From assembly GCA_015847255.1 (NCBI GenBank), contig JADLZK010004649.1:2170001-2234000 (forward strand): a stretch of 64,000 nt of DNA, given 5' to 3'. The position numbers and the translations under genes are program-made. The stretch's first letter is position 1; each line of letters begins with the position of its first letter. The stretch comes from Hyparrhenia diplandra. Its lineage: Eukaryota > Streptophyta > Magnoliopsida > Poales > Poaceae. Of this stretch, positions 32,401-44,133 are shown piece after piece. The notes beneath the pieces are model-generated. The model was not told where the DNA came from. It did no database searches and saw only the letters and a program-made list of their open reading frames with translations.

Positions 32401-33600
32401 CTGCAAGAAGAATGGTTCAAATAATTATTATGATAACAATCAATGCATTCTGGTGACTCATAACCCCTCGAAAAACACACTTCAGTCAATAACAGGCAAA
32501 ATGAAATGTTAATACTGGCCCCTAATTATCTTACTATTACTAATTGGAGGCACCAAAGAAGGCTCCACGTCAATCTTATACTATTACTAATTGGAGGCTC
32601 CAATGGAGGCTCCACATCAATCCTCACCCGACGCTAAGCTAAGAAAAAAGATAAACGGTAGAAATTCTCACGTTAATCGAAACATCTAGCCGTCAAATCT
32701 AACTCGACGAAACGATAACCATTAGATCTACTTTATTATTTTTTTTAAAGAATTACCCACCATTGCCATTATTATATTATATAGATAAAAAAAGAAAAAA
32801 AAAACTCAAATCCATAATTTTTAAGTGAACGTACAAACAACGAGAAAGAAGGAAAAGATAAATCTATTATTTTCCGTATCCGACGTGCCGCAAAGATCGT
32901 CAAGTGCCCTGACTCTTGAGGGCGTTGGAAAATCTCCTTCCAGGCAGGTGGATGGAGACGGCTCCATGCATGTGGCACCTACCGCCGCCAGGCAGCTGAT
33001 CGACTTTTGTTTGCCACGACAAGAAAGTAATTAAGGAGGAAGCCAGTAGGATCATCTACACCGGCAGTGGTGCGAGTAGGCTAACCTTTTCCAGGCCCAA
33101 GCATGCAGAATCGAACTCACGGTTCCCGTCCCAAGCGGCGGCGACGACGTCATCGTATCTCAAATTCTTGATCTGCTGCTGAGGACAGCATGCTGCTAGC
33201 GGCTGGCGGCACATTTGACATATCGATCTGCTTCTGCTACGGAAGCAAGCAGCCGGTGACCACCAGGCAGCAGCGTATCATCGTCGCAAACTCGCAATAT
33301 ATTACTGTCAGGCAGGTAGATAAAGATTTCAGTTTCCCCTCTAATTTATTTGTTTCTGCTTTTGTAATGTGTGCTACTTTGTTCAATAATTTTGTAAGAT
33401 TTTGTAAATTCCAGTTTGGTTTATAAGTAGCATTATAAGTGGTCATCCACGCCCCTTTTGCCCAGTTTGGTTTTAAGCAACACAAGTGGCTTGAGTATTA
33501 TGGCTTTTGTTAAATGTTATGGGCATTATATTCTATCATTCATTGTATTGCATATTTGCTTCAAAAGTTTATTTATTTGACATACCCAGCCATACATTGC
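32401..33600. repeat. NLR1 intron, 3' part: Helitron-like 5' end and captured-looking sequence
   Basis: ATCTTACTATTACTAATTGGAGGC (in two words, at 32528 and 32575) resembles the 5' head of a grass Helitron-type family. The head is present twice, 50 bp apart. A similar word occurs in the NLR2 intron at about 51993, in host repeat copy B at about 20770, and at about 36195. From 32860 to 33420 composition turns coding-like, with possible splice sites (TTTTCCAG at about 33090, GCAG then GTAG at about 33318). One frame reads RQQRIIVANSQYITVRQ, which I cannot identify. No matching 3' terminus was proven. Confidence 0.4.
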
Positions 33601-33966
33601 TGGCTCCGCCACTGACCGGCACCCTTGCATAGATCGACAGCACCCTCTGGAGGAGGAGGAGCACGTGAGATGATGTTGGTGGAGGAGCAGCAGTGCTGCA
33701 GCACATTTGTGTGTCACCTTATATACTTCGCGACGACGAAGCTGCTCATTGAGGGAACATCAACGAGGCATCCGCCAGGAGCTATCTACCAAGATGTGCA
33801 CTTGCTGGCTGAAGTGAGCAAGGTGCATGGCAGGTTAGATGCAGCGTTCGTCCAGCCCCATGGTCTGGAAGGACGCGGACAACCATCTACAACAATCTTC
33901 GACTGCATGCAGCCACTGGTATGGATGCCATCCGCAATAGCTTCTCACACAAGGATTCTATACTAA
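33601..33966 (+). other. Coding-like fragment in NLR1 intron, unidentified
   Basis: GC-balanced sequence opposite to the NLR1 strand, open for 113 codons from 33625. It includes VHLLAEVSKVHGRLDAA and FVQPHGLEGRGQP. I do not recognise the family. Its place inside a transposon-filled intron suggests a captured gene fragment. Confidence 0.3.
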
Positions 33967-34120
33967 TAAAATGACGCTACACTGACTACGTGGCGCCCGA
34001 CATCAATGAGGAAGGCAACGCTACACGGACTATCTACCGGCGAATACCGAAGAGGAAAGACGATGCTACACTTACTACCTACCGACAGTCAACGACGAGG
34101 AAGGCGATGTTACACCAACT
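33967..34120 (+). repeat. Imperfect tandem repeat, period about 45 bp, three copies
   Basis: The unit opens GACGCTACAC / CAACGCTACAC / GACGATGCTACAC / GCGATGTTACAC at about 33973, 34016, 34061 and 34105. It closes with ATGAGGAAGGC, GAAGAGGAAAG or ACGAGGAAGGC. The period is divisible by three, so this could be a decayed protein repeat or a minisatellite. Confidence 0.6.
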
Positions 34121-37100
34121 TCACCTAATTCAGCAACCATCCAACATTTGAGCACACGCACGACGTTGGGCCATGCACGGACAACCACATCCGGTCGTGC
34201 ACCAACCATTGACATTGAATCCAATTGCTTCGAGGTGACGGAAGGATGATCATGAGGATAACGAGGAGATCTAGGTCAATAAAGGGAAGGAAGGAACATG
34301 CAGACCATCGGCACCATGATATCCGGCGTACATGGCATCTATGTCAATGATAGCACTAACCACTCCTATAGATGAAAGGTACAACCATCTTTGCTATACC
34401 ACAATTACAATTTGATTTGACTCTTGCAACATACAAGGTATGAACCTTATTGACCATTCAAGACAATTTTCATTTTAATTTTAATATTCTTGATTACTTC
34501 AAGCACAAATAAGTTTTGATATAATACTTATTTACCATCAAGTATGCTCACTGAATTACTTTGAATTACATGCTAATAGTGATGCCAAAACATTAGGTGA
34601 CCATGATCCATGGAGTTGTCAATAAAGCCTATATGGAAAAATTGAAACTTCCAAAGTTACAATAAATAAATAAACAAATCCAAAGTGATATTATTTAATA
34701 AATTATCCTTCGTATCATTATGAAAGATAATGCTTTGCCCCTAAGTTTGCATTCAGATTGGCCATACATGGCAAAATAAAAGCATAATGTTAAGTAATAT
34801 ATACCTATATGATTTGTACCCAAATTATTCAGGTCATATAACAAATTAACGAAATTCCTCGAATCTACATGTAAATGTTGATATAAGCTATATGAAGAAT
34901 AATTCAACATCCATGAGTTAAAACATACATTATAATTCTTTGTTTTCATAAGCTTATCAAGCGTGGAAATATATCCTTAGCACATCACTTAGTAGTGATA
35001 GTTACGGTTCACTTTAAGTTTTAGAAGGTAGTTGTCTTCAAGAAAGTTGATTGAAACATTATATCACATGAATATTAGTACCTTAATTTTAAGAGATAAT
35101 TGTTTAATAAAACAATACTAATATGACACAATAAATTCAACTTGAATGCCATTGTGCATCTTTGGAACAACTATTTTGATATTGTCAAAACTAAGAGGGT
35201 AGCCTAGGACCTAGAATAATCTTTCAATCAAATAAAACATGAAAACTTTGAATAAAAAATACAATAAGGATTAGAGATTTCAATGTAATACATGTAAAAA
35301 ATATTACAAAAAAAGTTCAAAAGCTAAAGGTTAAATTATAGATTTTTCATGATATCACATAATTAAAGGGATGAAATAAGAGTTTATACGTTTGAAGTTT
35401 TTTTTTTATTCAACTTAATACGTAGGGTGCTAATAAACATTAATTATATAAATTATTACTAAAAAAAGGGGTAGAAATAAAACAGATCGATCGTAAAGTT
35501 CTTACAAAAATCTAAAACATGTTTCCAACAAATCGGTAGGCTATAATCACCATTCTTGATAATAGTTGTTAATTCGAGGAATAACAATTTTAAAATTTTA
35601 GGGAGTCAAAATTTATGTTCATGATGTCTAAATATAGACCGCAACTAAAACTACCATAGTTTAAGTAGATGTTTCAACTAAAATGAATATTTACAAAGGT
35701 GCTATGTAAACTAATCTTTGCATATATGGATGGAAAAAACACGTAGATCAATATTTCATAGATTGTCACAAATGAATATAGTCTATAGAGTAACTATTAT
35801 AGGTATTATTTTAGATCATTAGTAAAGAGAAAAATGAAATTTATAGGTATTATTTTAGAACATTAGTAAAGAGAAAATGAAATTTAGTACAATGAATTCT
35901 TATTAGTTAGTATCTCACAAGATTGACCCGTGCGATAGCTTCGCACGGTCGAGATAAAAGTGAAACTTCGATGACGGGTTGGTGAACCGATAGCTCGCAG
36001 ACGGGTTGGTGAACTAGTTTTACAAAAAATAGTATTACTAGTGATCATATGAAAATGGAATGGGTTAACTTAGTACCACTAGTATATCAACCCTATATAC
36101 CTAGACTAGCTATCTTATAAAGCAAACTAACATGGTAAAATGTACAAGAAGGAAACTTCACTATGGAAATACTGAACTTTATCGTATATATAGGTATTAT
36201 TAATTGGAGGCTCCCATGATAATAAAATAGAAAGATCTTGCCATAATATAGTTAGAATTTAATCAGTATTAATAATAGTAACAATTGGCCTTTTTTGGAA
36301 ATATTACCCAACACATGTATGCTGATATTGCAATTATTACCAATCTTTTTACTTAAAGAAATATATCATTATACATAAGGAAACGTAACTCAATACCTTG
36401 AGTACTGCAGAGAAATAGTGCCAACCAAGTGGCCATGGCCTCTTAGCATTTTAATTTATTTGATTTGAGTGAATAGTAATCCTTAAGATTAAACATCAAA
36501 TCCAATTTGAGGTTGCAAATGTTATTTCATTCTATATCTCACTTTTGAGGCATTTATGCTACCATAGTAATTGAGAATGCAGCATTAGAGTTGCACTTAA
36601 CATATGATAAAAAAACATTATAGTAATGAATAAAATCGAATTCTGAAAATCAAAATATAAAACGTAGCTTGTTAAGGTTTTAACTAAATGCATATTTAAG
36701 GTTTTAACTAAATGCATATTAAAGATACACGGGCTCCTATATATGCATAAGTAGAAAAACTATGGATATAATATGGACACAATTCCGTATAGAATAATTG
36801 ATAACTTAATCTGAATCAGATATAGATTGCAAAGTATGTCTAAGTGCATTGTGCTAGAAAATAGATAAAAGTGAAACAAAGCATGAAGATAATTAGTTGT
36901 GATTAATTGTATATACTAAACAAGAACTTTTCATAGTTTTGTTTACTGTAGGATTCAACCTACGGCAAGCCATCGATCCAGGGACTACTGTTGTATTGAT
37001 TGGTGCCTGCTTGATGGGGTTCGACCAGACTACTAGCTGTGTTATCCTATTATAGTCATATAAATGAGTTTGTGTTCTGCTGCTCCATATGTTTGGTAGT

Positions 37101-37764
37101 CCATGTTCATGAGTCACCATTTGGTATGCAGAACACTACTAGTCCTTCAAAAAAAGGCCGGTTGTAGAAATTGAGCAAACAAACATTCCAAAAGTGTTAC
37201 CTAATAATGTGAAAAATAAGTATGCAAATTTATTGTATGTAAGTGTAAGAAATTACTCCAAGGTTTGCAGTAGCAGTCTATACCAATCCCGGCATCAATA
37301 AAAGAAAGTCTTTAAGGGCACTCACTTTGTTTAATATAATAAAAGAGACATCTTTCTTATCAAAGCTATTTTTAGATTTCTTAAACTAGAGTCTCTCACT
37401 GAACTCATTTTAGATATCTTTATTTTTTTTTTTCATTTTTGGATCATTTTGAAAGAATTCTACATCAACAAGACACTGTGTTCAATTCAATTGCTGTGAG
37501 CCTTTTTACTACTATATCTTTGAGCAGGTACACTAATTCTAACATGGGAGGTGCTAAAACTTGTTATCAACGTACCGAATTTCAAATAAAAAATTTACGT
37601 TCCTAATGCAATAGAAATTGATATAGACTCTTTGTTTTGGCATACTATTATTTTGCATTGCTAGAAATAACAGGACAATTATTTCACAAAGATGAAAAGG
37701 CAAATATATAAATATAATGATATTTGAGTATCTGAATCTAAAATTAATGATAGTAAGATGGTAC
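34121..37764. other. NLR1 intron, 5' part: AT-rich, no gene
   Basis: Long AT-rich stretch without credible reading frames. It contains small local duplications: TAGGTATTATTTTAGA.CATTAG (about 35798 and 35845), ACGGGTTGGTGAAC (about 35972 and 36002) and AAGGTTTTAACTAAATGCAT (about 36672 and 36699). A palindrome CCGTGCGA-TAGCT-TCGCACGG (about 35928) resembles a Helitron 3' hairpin, and CTAGT occurs about 80 bp later, too far to call an end. Confidence 0.5.
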
Positions 37765-38882
37765 CTTGTCACTTCTTATGCCAAGAATTCCATAAGACCA
37801 ATCTCGATAAAAACAGGCCTTTGCAAACCATGTGAGGATAGATCGAGCACAGTACCACAGTAATGACAAAGAAGTTGACTCGTCCTCTTTTCCTTCCTCA
37901 TCATCTTCTTCTGATGTCTCTTCCTCATCATCTTCTTCTGATGTTTCTTCCTCTGATGTCTCTTCCTCATCATCTTCTTCTGATGTTTCTTCCTCTGATG
38001 TCTCTCCCTCTTTCTCTCCTTCACAACTTTCTTCTTCTATCTCTTGCTCTGATGTCTGTCCCACTTCTCCACAACCTTCTTCTGTCTCCTCTGGCATCTC
38101 TCCCTCTTCTCCATCTTCTATCTCCTCCATCTCTTCTATCTCTGCTTCTTGTTCCAACACTTGTATCTCTTTCTCATCCACCATCTCCTCCGCTGAAACA
38201 GACTCAGAGCCTCTGGACTGAAGACATGTGGGCTGCGGCGACACTTTGACAGAAACTGGAAGAAGAATACCTGATCTGCGTAGTGTGACACTCCTGAATA
38301 CTTGCCACAGCTGTTGGTACAAACTCTGTGCAAACTGCAGTACTCCAGCACCGGCATTGTTTATGGCTCTACGAATGGAAAACCCTTGAATCACCAACTG
38401 CCCCTGCCGGATCTTGCTTTGTGCCCTCTTCATTACCGCCCGAGGGTGACATGTATCCATCGCCCAAAGGAGCTACCCTTGCAGCGGGCAATCCAGGCGC
38501 CAGCGGCACTTAGTTGGTTCTCCACCCAGCGGCTGTCATCATCATCCCCACCATGGAGATCCTTCTCGATCCGGCGATAATCGAGAAGATCTAGGATGTC
38601 TTCAGCTTCATACAAAGCAGACTTGAGATCCATCTTCATGCGGTCCAGTATCTTCAGATTGCTTTGAGACTCTCTGTCTTTGGCTACTCTGAGAACCGTC
38701 TGCTCCTCCACTACACCAAGCGTCTGCTTCAGCTTTGGGATAGTTTCATTCTCTAGCTCCTTGAGCTTTTTTGAGGCGTCGAACACAAAGAAGACAAAGA
38801 TCTTGTTAACGAGCAAGCTGACGATGGGCCTCAGAAACCATCCTATTACAGTTAACCAGAATCCTGTCACCAAGTTTCCCAT
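37765..38882 (-). pseudogene. NLR1 exon 1: Rx-type coiled coil and long acidic linker
   Basis: The ATG at 38882 begins MGNLVTGFWLTVIGWFL, with a hydrophobic N-terminus of about 35 residues. An Rx-type coiled coil follows, and the EDVID-like motif AEDILDLLDY sits near residues 93-102. Past CKGSSFGR (about residue 137) the frame breaks at 38433-38460 and the match to NLR2 resumes in another frame (LYQQLWQVFRSVTLRR). The linker then becomes an acidic repeat of TSEEE/EEDDEE units (about 38010-37880) before closing with CFYRDWSYGILGIRS and the splice donor. NLR2 ends its exon 1 with LRDWSYEVIGIK, so the exon end is homologous. The start is chosen because the alignment with NLR2 begins near it. Confidence 0.8.
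37895..38015 (-). repeat. Tandem repeat encoding an acidic tract in NLR1 exon 1
   Basis: Two to three copies of TCATCATCTTCTTCTGATGT and TTCCTCTGATGTCTC alternate on the plus strand. On the coding strand this gives repeated TSEEETSEEDDEE. The repeat keeps the reading frame. Confidence 0.85.
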
Positions 38883-40052
38883 GGAATCCCTGCTTTGATT
38901 TCCCAGCGGGGAGGGCCTGAGATGAAGGAAGGAGGATGGATGTGCAAATAGTTAAGTCAGATTCCACGACAGGCGACAGGTGATGCAAGCATTACAAAGG
39001 AAAAGAGGGTGCCATTACCTGAAGGTGATCAACTTTTTGCAGTTAAACACTTGGCCATCGCTCCAAACCTGTGATCTTCCAAAAGTTTGCCACAGCCCAA
39101 AGTGCTGCAACTTCACTCTTTGGGAGAAGGATAGACGACGGAGTGTGTGAAGAAGACGACGGATGGATGGATGGTACTAATGGTGGTGAGAACGAGGTGC
39201 TTGCTTCGCTCTTGCCTCTTGGACTCTTTGAGGCATTTCAGCTCGTGAACGTAGGGACGCGGCAGGATCAATAATTTGCTCTCGCACTCGGATGTGTGCA
39301 ACAGTAGTTGCCGGCCAATAACAGTAGAAGCATCTGTTGCCGTGTCCATCTTTTCGGCGAAAAGAGACACAGATGGGCAGAAACGTAGGCTCACCTTTTA
39401 TCCTCGGCCTGCTGTTTTTACCATGCCATTGCAATTTTCGAAATACCTGATCTGCTGTCCAGATAACTATTTCTTTGTTTGTAAATACAAATAGCAAAGT
39501 AACATATCTATTGTATGGACATACATATATTTTTTTCGTATACATGTATTATTTGTTTTCATATATAATATCAACAATCATGTGGTTGTATTTTCGACGT
39601 CCATATCCACATGTGAAAATCACTCGAATATATACGTATTTATTTACACAGGCTGTATTGCCTCGTTCAACTTTCCGGCTACAGGGCGGTAGGGCATTCG
39701 CCATACGCGCCATACGGCCGGCAGAGGCCATGTGTAAATGTAGCCCACACCTGCACTGCACACCTGCACTGCACTCGTCGTACGCCTCGAACAGACGCGC
39801 TCGACGACGACGACTCATGACTCATCAGAGCAGATGCAGATGCATGTGCCCAGCACTGCATGATGCGCCCTCCCTTGCATGTGAACATCCTCCGTCAGTC
39901 AGTCTACAGTATGCGTGTACTAGGGTCAAGGGTTGCTGCAGACGGCAGACAACACGGCACGGGCCGGACAGAGGTGGTGGAGTTCGTGGCGTCCGAAGTG
40001 CACGCGAAATACACGGCAGATCAGGTGAGTGAGTAGGTGACCGGTGCTATTA
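38883..40052. promoter_or_regulatory. Upstream region of NLR1
   Basis: 5' flank of the minus-strand NLR1. No reading frame here is credible. 39470-39640 is AT-rich with TATATATTTTT-like tracts, and 39650-40040 is moderately GC-rich. A core promoter cannot be pinned down; the first 150 bp upstream of the ATG are the likely leader. Confidence 0.35.
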
Positions 40053-41046
40053 GAGCAACTCCAACCCACCCCTTAATTGAGCCCTTACTCTAAATTTTGA
40101 GGATTTAGACACAAAAATCAACTCCAATGGAACCCCTAAATAAGGACCTCAAATTTTAACAAACCCCAAATTTTAGTTTCAACCCCCTAGATCTGGTTGG
40201 CCCCTACTCTCTGTGGGTCCCACATTTTCTTCTTTTCTCCCGGGGATCTCGCGCAGCGTTGCCGCCGGGGGGCATGACCGTCGCCGCTCCGTTGCCGCAG
40301 GATGAAGGCCCGCCACGCGCCCAGGCGGCACCGCCCGCCCACGCCGCCCCCCCTGCAAGACCCGCCCGCACCGCCCGCCCCACGCCGCCGCCGCCCTTCC
40401 CTTCTCCTCCTCCTCCGGCACCGCCGCTTCCTTCGCCGCTCGCGCTTCCACGCCCACCGCATGGCCGCTGCGAGATCCGCCCCCTCCCTCCGCCGTCGGG
40501 GAGGCACCGGACGACGGCCGGTCCCAGCGTGCTGTCGCGGCGCGGCGGGCGGCCCGCCCCGACGCGGCACCCGGACACCTTGCAAGACCGCCACCCGCCG
40601 CGCCAACCAGATGCCTTCTTCGATCGATTCGCAAGGTCCTTGGTCAAGATGAGCCGATGGAGCGTGCTCACCGGCAGCCAGCCGAGAGATCCGCCTCGGC
40701 GCCGTGGTCCGCAACACCGCCCTCGTCATCGCCAGCCCAACCTCGCCGACGACGAGGGCTCGCGAAAAGGAGGCGGCGTCGTCCCCACCACCGGCATATC
40801 CCGCCTCGAGGCGGCGGCGCCCTATCCCGGTGAGGGTGGCGGCCTGGCGGCGGCGGGCTGCCTCCCTCGACGCGGCCGCCCCGCCCCGCCGCGGTGGTCG
40901 GCGGCCGACAGACGGGTCCCACCACGTTAGGGTCCTGGTTTGATTTTACCACTGGAGTTGCATCTCAATTTGAGCCCCTAATTTTTAGTTTGGCATGCAA
41001 ATAAAATTTTAAGGACCCAATTTAAGGTCTCCCACTCGAGATGCTC
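40053..41046. mobile_element. Pack-type Harbinger-like element, TTA target duplication
   Basis: Ends are GAGCAACTCCAACCCACC (left) and, inverted, GAGCATCTCGAGTGGGAG (right). TTA at 40050-40052 is repeated at 41047-41049. The outer 130-150 bp are AT-rich MITE-like sequence. The centre (about 40190-40930) is very GC-rich, unlike the ends, and open in several frames (up to 223 codons on the plus strand), with Pro/Arg-rich products that I cannot identify. The structure fits a Harbinger-class non-autonomous element that has acquired a piece of host gene or CpG island. Confidence 0.65.
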
Positions 41047-41049
41047 TTA

Positions 41050-41371
41050 GGCTCCTGCTAACTCACTCAAAGCCATTAGGCATAACCTCAAAGTAGAAGC
41101 CAAATTTACCACTACAATGGCAGATCCCCGCACCCCGCCACCAGTCGCTTCCCTTGGGTGCCGCCGATGAGAGAACACCGGCGGAGAGGGGGAGGTGAGC
41201 TACGTGGAAACACTAGTGTGAGAACGAGAGCGAGAGGTGGGGTTGGGATTAGAAAAAGCTTGATACAGAGATTCCTCTGCGACTTCGGTAACACACGATC
41301 CCGATGTGATCGCGCTTGCCGTGAAAGTGTGGAGGGACCCGGCACGTCACGTCTTCTCATGGCTGTGCCTG
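41050..41371. other. Interval without a recognised gene
   Basis: Mixed-composition sequence between the Harbinger-like element and the first hAT-like MITE. I see no gene or repeat signature. Confidence 0.4.
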
Positions 41372-41653
41372 GGGCTTGTTTAGATTGCTAAAAATTCTAA
41401 CCCAATTTTCACTCTCTCTCCATCACATCACATTAAATACACCAAAAGACATATGTTCGTGTATAAAATGTAGGTAAAAAAAAGTAACTGATTATACGAT
41501 TTAGATGTACATTGCGAGAGGATTCTTTTGAGCCTAGTTATGCCATGGTAGGATAATGTTTGCGACAAACAAACTAAAACGTCTTAAAAAGTGTACTTCT
41601 GAGGAGTTCCAGCAGACACTTTTGCTAAAAATCCTAACATCTAAACGAGGCCC
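41372..41653. mobile_element. hAT-like MITE 1
   Basis: The left end GGGCTTGTTTAGATTGC and the inverted right end GGGCCTCGTTTAGATGTTAG form terminal repeats. The interior shares CATCACATCACATTAAATACA and AAATGTAGGTAAAA with the next element, so both belong to one family. It is a common grass MITE style; no gene. Confidence 0.65.
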
Positions 41654-41730
41654 TGGTACTTTTACAGCATTTCAACCCGTGAATGTATGGTAGGCTCAAT
41701 GATTCATCTTTGCCAAGAACTAAAAGAAAC

Positions 41731-42021
41731 CCGGACTTGTTTAGGTGACCAAAGTTTCTAATGCTTTTTCAAGTTTTTTTTCACTCTTTTCTCCGTCACA
41801 TTATATTAAATACATTCAAAGACATATATTTAGAACAGTAAATGTAGGTAAAAGAAATAACTAATTACACAGTTTTGTTGTACATTACGAGACAAATCTT
41901 TTAAGCCTAGTTAATCCATGGTTGGACGATGTTTACCAACTAAAAACGAAAGTACTATAGGACCGCTACATGAGTTGTAATAGTGCTTTTTGCAAAAAAG
42001 TTGTCATCTAAACAAGGCCGG
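41731..42021. mobile_element. hAT-like MITE 2, same family
   Basis: CCGGACTTGTTTAGGTGACC at left and, inverted, CCGGCCTTGTTTAGATGAC at right. It shares internal words with the element at 41372, only 77 bp away: two separate insertions of one family in the same orientation. Confidence 0.65.
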
Positions 42022-42375
42022 CATCTTTTGTGCGGAACCAATATATATACTCCAATCAAGTATCGACATTTGTATGTGTATAGATTGTTTTAGAAGAACA
42101 ATATCATTATGCAAATACATATTCGATAATGTATTGATCAATAAATGTATAAATCATTAAAATTAATAAAAAAATTTTAAATAATAATTTCTTCAACCAC
42201 ATATAATGAATATTTATAAGAAAAAAAGGTAAATGAAAGTATATACAAAGGTGTCCACTTACTCGCTAGTACGGTCATATTCATGTGTGTTCTTCGATTC
42301 AACTTGTATTTTTGCTTGCTCTGATCTTTCATGTACACAGTATACGAGTCATCAACTTGTATTATTGAGCCTGCT
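42022..42375. other. AT-rich interval before the gypsy element
   Basis: No gene is seen. It ends with CTGCT (42371-42375), one half of the target duplication of the gypsy element. Confidence 0.5.
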
Positions 42376-42829
42376 TGTCACAGCCCGCTTTTTCCACCGC
42401 CGAGATCGGAAGAACGAGAGAGATGACGCGGCTGAAATCAAGAACGCGGCACGGAAGACGGCGGAAGTCGTGGCGAAGATGACGGCGAGGGCAGCGGGGG
42501 CGGCGGCCAAGGCGGCTGGGCGGTGGCGGCGTGGCGGGCGGCGCGGGCTTGGGCGGGCGGCGGCGTGGGCGGGCTAGGGTCGGCGGCGCCAGGGCAGGAG
42601 GTGGAGAAAATCAATAGCTAAAAGTAACCTTTAATTATTTTCTTCTTAATCGCCTCACAATAGGTGCCCCCGTATTTATAGGGAGGAATTACAATCCACT
42701 AACGGGCCGGGCCCAATAGTACTTCTAACTTAATTTAATTTAATCTAATATTTAATAATAATAAAGCAAAATAATAATTAAATATTCAGCCACTCCTTGA
42801 TTAGGGCGATGCGCCGACCGAGCGTTACA
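42376..42829 (-). repeat. Gypsy 3' LTR (left)
   Basis: 454 bp. On the plus strand it reads TGTCACAGCCC...GCGTTACA. The distal half is AT-rich and nearly identical to the right LTR. The proximal half (about 42400-42600) is a GC-rich, indel-rich tract that differs strongly from the other LTR. Confidence 0.92.
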
Positions 42830-44007
42830 TCTCCCCACGGAGATTCGCCTCGTCCTCATTTGGAATTTCCGGTAGATTTTGTTGAATAATTCCGCATCTT
42901 CCCAGAAGCATCTGCAGGAGGTTTGTTCTTCCACTTGATCAATACCTGAAGCCGTCCCCGACGGACTCGGATTTGAGCATTAATTTCGTTCAGAACCGGT
43001 ATACCATCATTAATTCGAGGCAACTCCGGAATTTCTGCCGGTATCTCCCCATGATGTGGTTTGAGCATGCTGACATGAAAGGCGTTGTGGATACGAGTAC
43101 CAGGAGGCAAATTCAGAGCATATGTAACTGGAGTGATTACTTTGCTGATGCTGAAAGGCCCAAAGTACTTTGGAGAAAGCTTGCCTTTGTAAAGATTAGT
43201 AATAGTTGCCACAGACAGGGATACTAATTTAAGCCAAACATAATCTCCCACTTTAAACGACGGTTCTGTATGTTTAGCATCAAAGTATTTGCGATAGTAA
43301 TCTTGAGACAACTGTAAACGAACCTTAGTTTGTTCAAGAAAAGCATCCCGTTGAGCGAGGAGATCCTCAACTGCTGGTAATGTAGTCTCTCCTGGATGAT
43401 AGGCTCGTAGTGTAGGTGGGTCACGCCCATACACAAGCTTGAAAGGAGTTGTTCCGGTGGATGCATGGAAAGAAGTGTTATAGCAATATTCGCCCAAGGC
43501 AACCATCTTATCCAATCCTTTGGTTTGTCACCCGTCAAACAACGCAAATACATGGTGATAACCTTATTGACTACCTCGATCGCCATCCGCTTGAGGATGG
43601 TAAGTCGATGTTGAGACAAAATAATGTTGGATAATCGAAAAAAGTTCCTTCCAAAATTCACTCATGAATATGACATCGCGTCACAAACCAATCGGTCTTG
43701 GCACACCATGCAAGTTTAACAATCTCGTGAGAAAAATATCCGGGGCAACCGAGGTTGATGTATACGGGTGGGCAAGGGGTATAAAGTGAGCATACTTGGA
43801 GAGACGGTCAACCACCGTTAAAATAACCGATTTAGTACCAACCTTAGGAAGAGAAACAATGAAATCCATGGATATATCTTCCCAAATCTGCTCAGGAATT
43901 GGTAAAGGTTGAAGAAGACCTACGGATGAAGATGCTCGTTTTGTTGCGTTGACAGACCAAACGGTCATTGACAAAATCCGTAACAATCCGTTTATCATGC
44001 TTAACAA
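42752..44007 (-). pseudogene. Gypsy integrase and chromodomain-like end, frameshifted
   Basis: Integrase core pieces include WEDISMDFIVSLPK, VVDRLSKYAHFIPL and, further on, ALGEYCYNTSFHASTG with TPFKLVYGRDPP. C-terminal parts are FKVGDYVWLKL and LSPKYFGPF. The last piece, LQVLIKWKNKPPADAS, then shifts frame to WEDAELFNKIYRKF, a chromodomain signature used by chromoviruses to target heterochromatin. Confidence 0.85.
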
Positions 44008-44133
44008 AGAAAGACTGCTAGGAATCTATGCAATGTTTTTGAATACCCTCATGAGCTGAATCATGTATTGCATGAAGAATGGTCTGAAGATGTTTGGAGG
44101 ATTTGGAGAGCCATACCTTTTTATTAAACAAAA

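Larger units (their letters stand above)
28937..38882 (-). pseudogene. NLR1: CC-NB-ARC-LRR resistance-gene homologue, broken
   Basis: An intracellular immune receptor homologue on the minus strand: a coiled-coil exon (38882-37765), a 5.4-kb repeat-filled intron, an NB-ARC plus LRR exon (32400-29436), a short intron and a small 3' exon (29146-28937). Splice signals are visible (donor GTACCATC at 37764, acceptor TTCTTGCAG before 32400, donor GTATAC at 29435). Frameshifts or stops occur in exon 1 (about 38440), after the P-loop (about 31999), repeatedly through 31800-31000, and in the LRR (about 30390 and 29760). An intact relative would bind ADP/ATP through NB-ARC and sense pathogen effectors. 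This copy should not make a full protein. It is the leftmost of three same-strand copies. Confidence 0.85.

Noticed and set aside
34695..34949. 84-codon minus-strand frame in the NLR1 intron
   Set aside because: AT-rich chance frame with no domain and no splice context.
35925..36018. Palindrome CCGTGCGA...TCGCACGG followed by CTAGT as a Helitron end
   Set aside because: CTAGT is about 80 bp from the hairpin instead of about 10, and no matching empty site was found.
37832..38249. Ser-rich and Leu-rich plus-strand frames of about 129 codons
   Set aside because: They are the antisense of the acidic repeat in NLR1 exon 1.
40179..40952. Frames of 150-223 codons in the Harbinger-like element
   Set aside because: Pro/Arg-rich in all phases on both strands; treated as captured GC-rich DNA, not as a gene.
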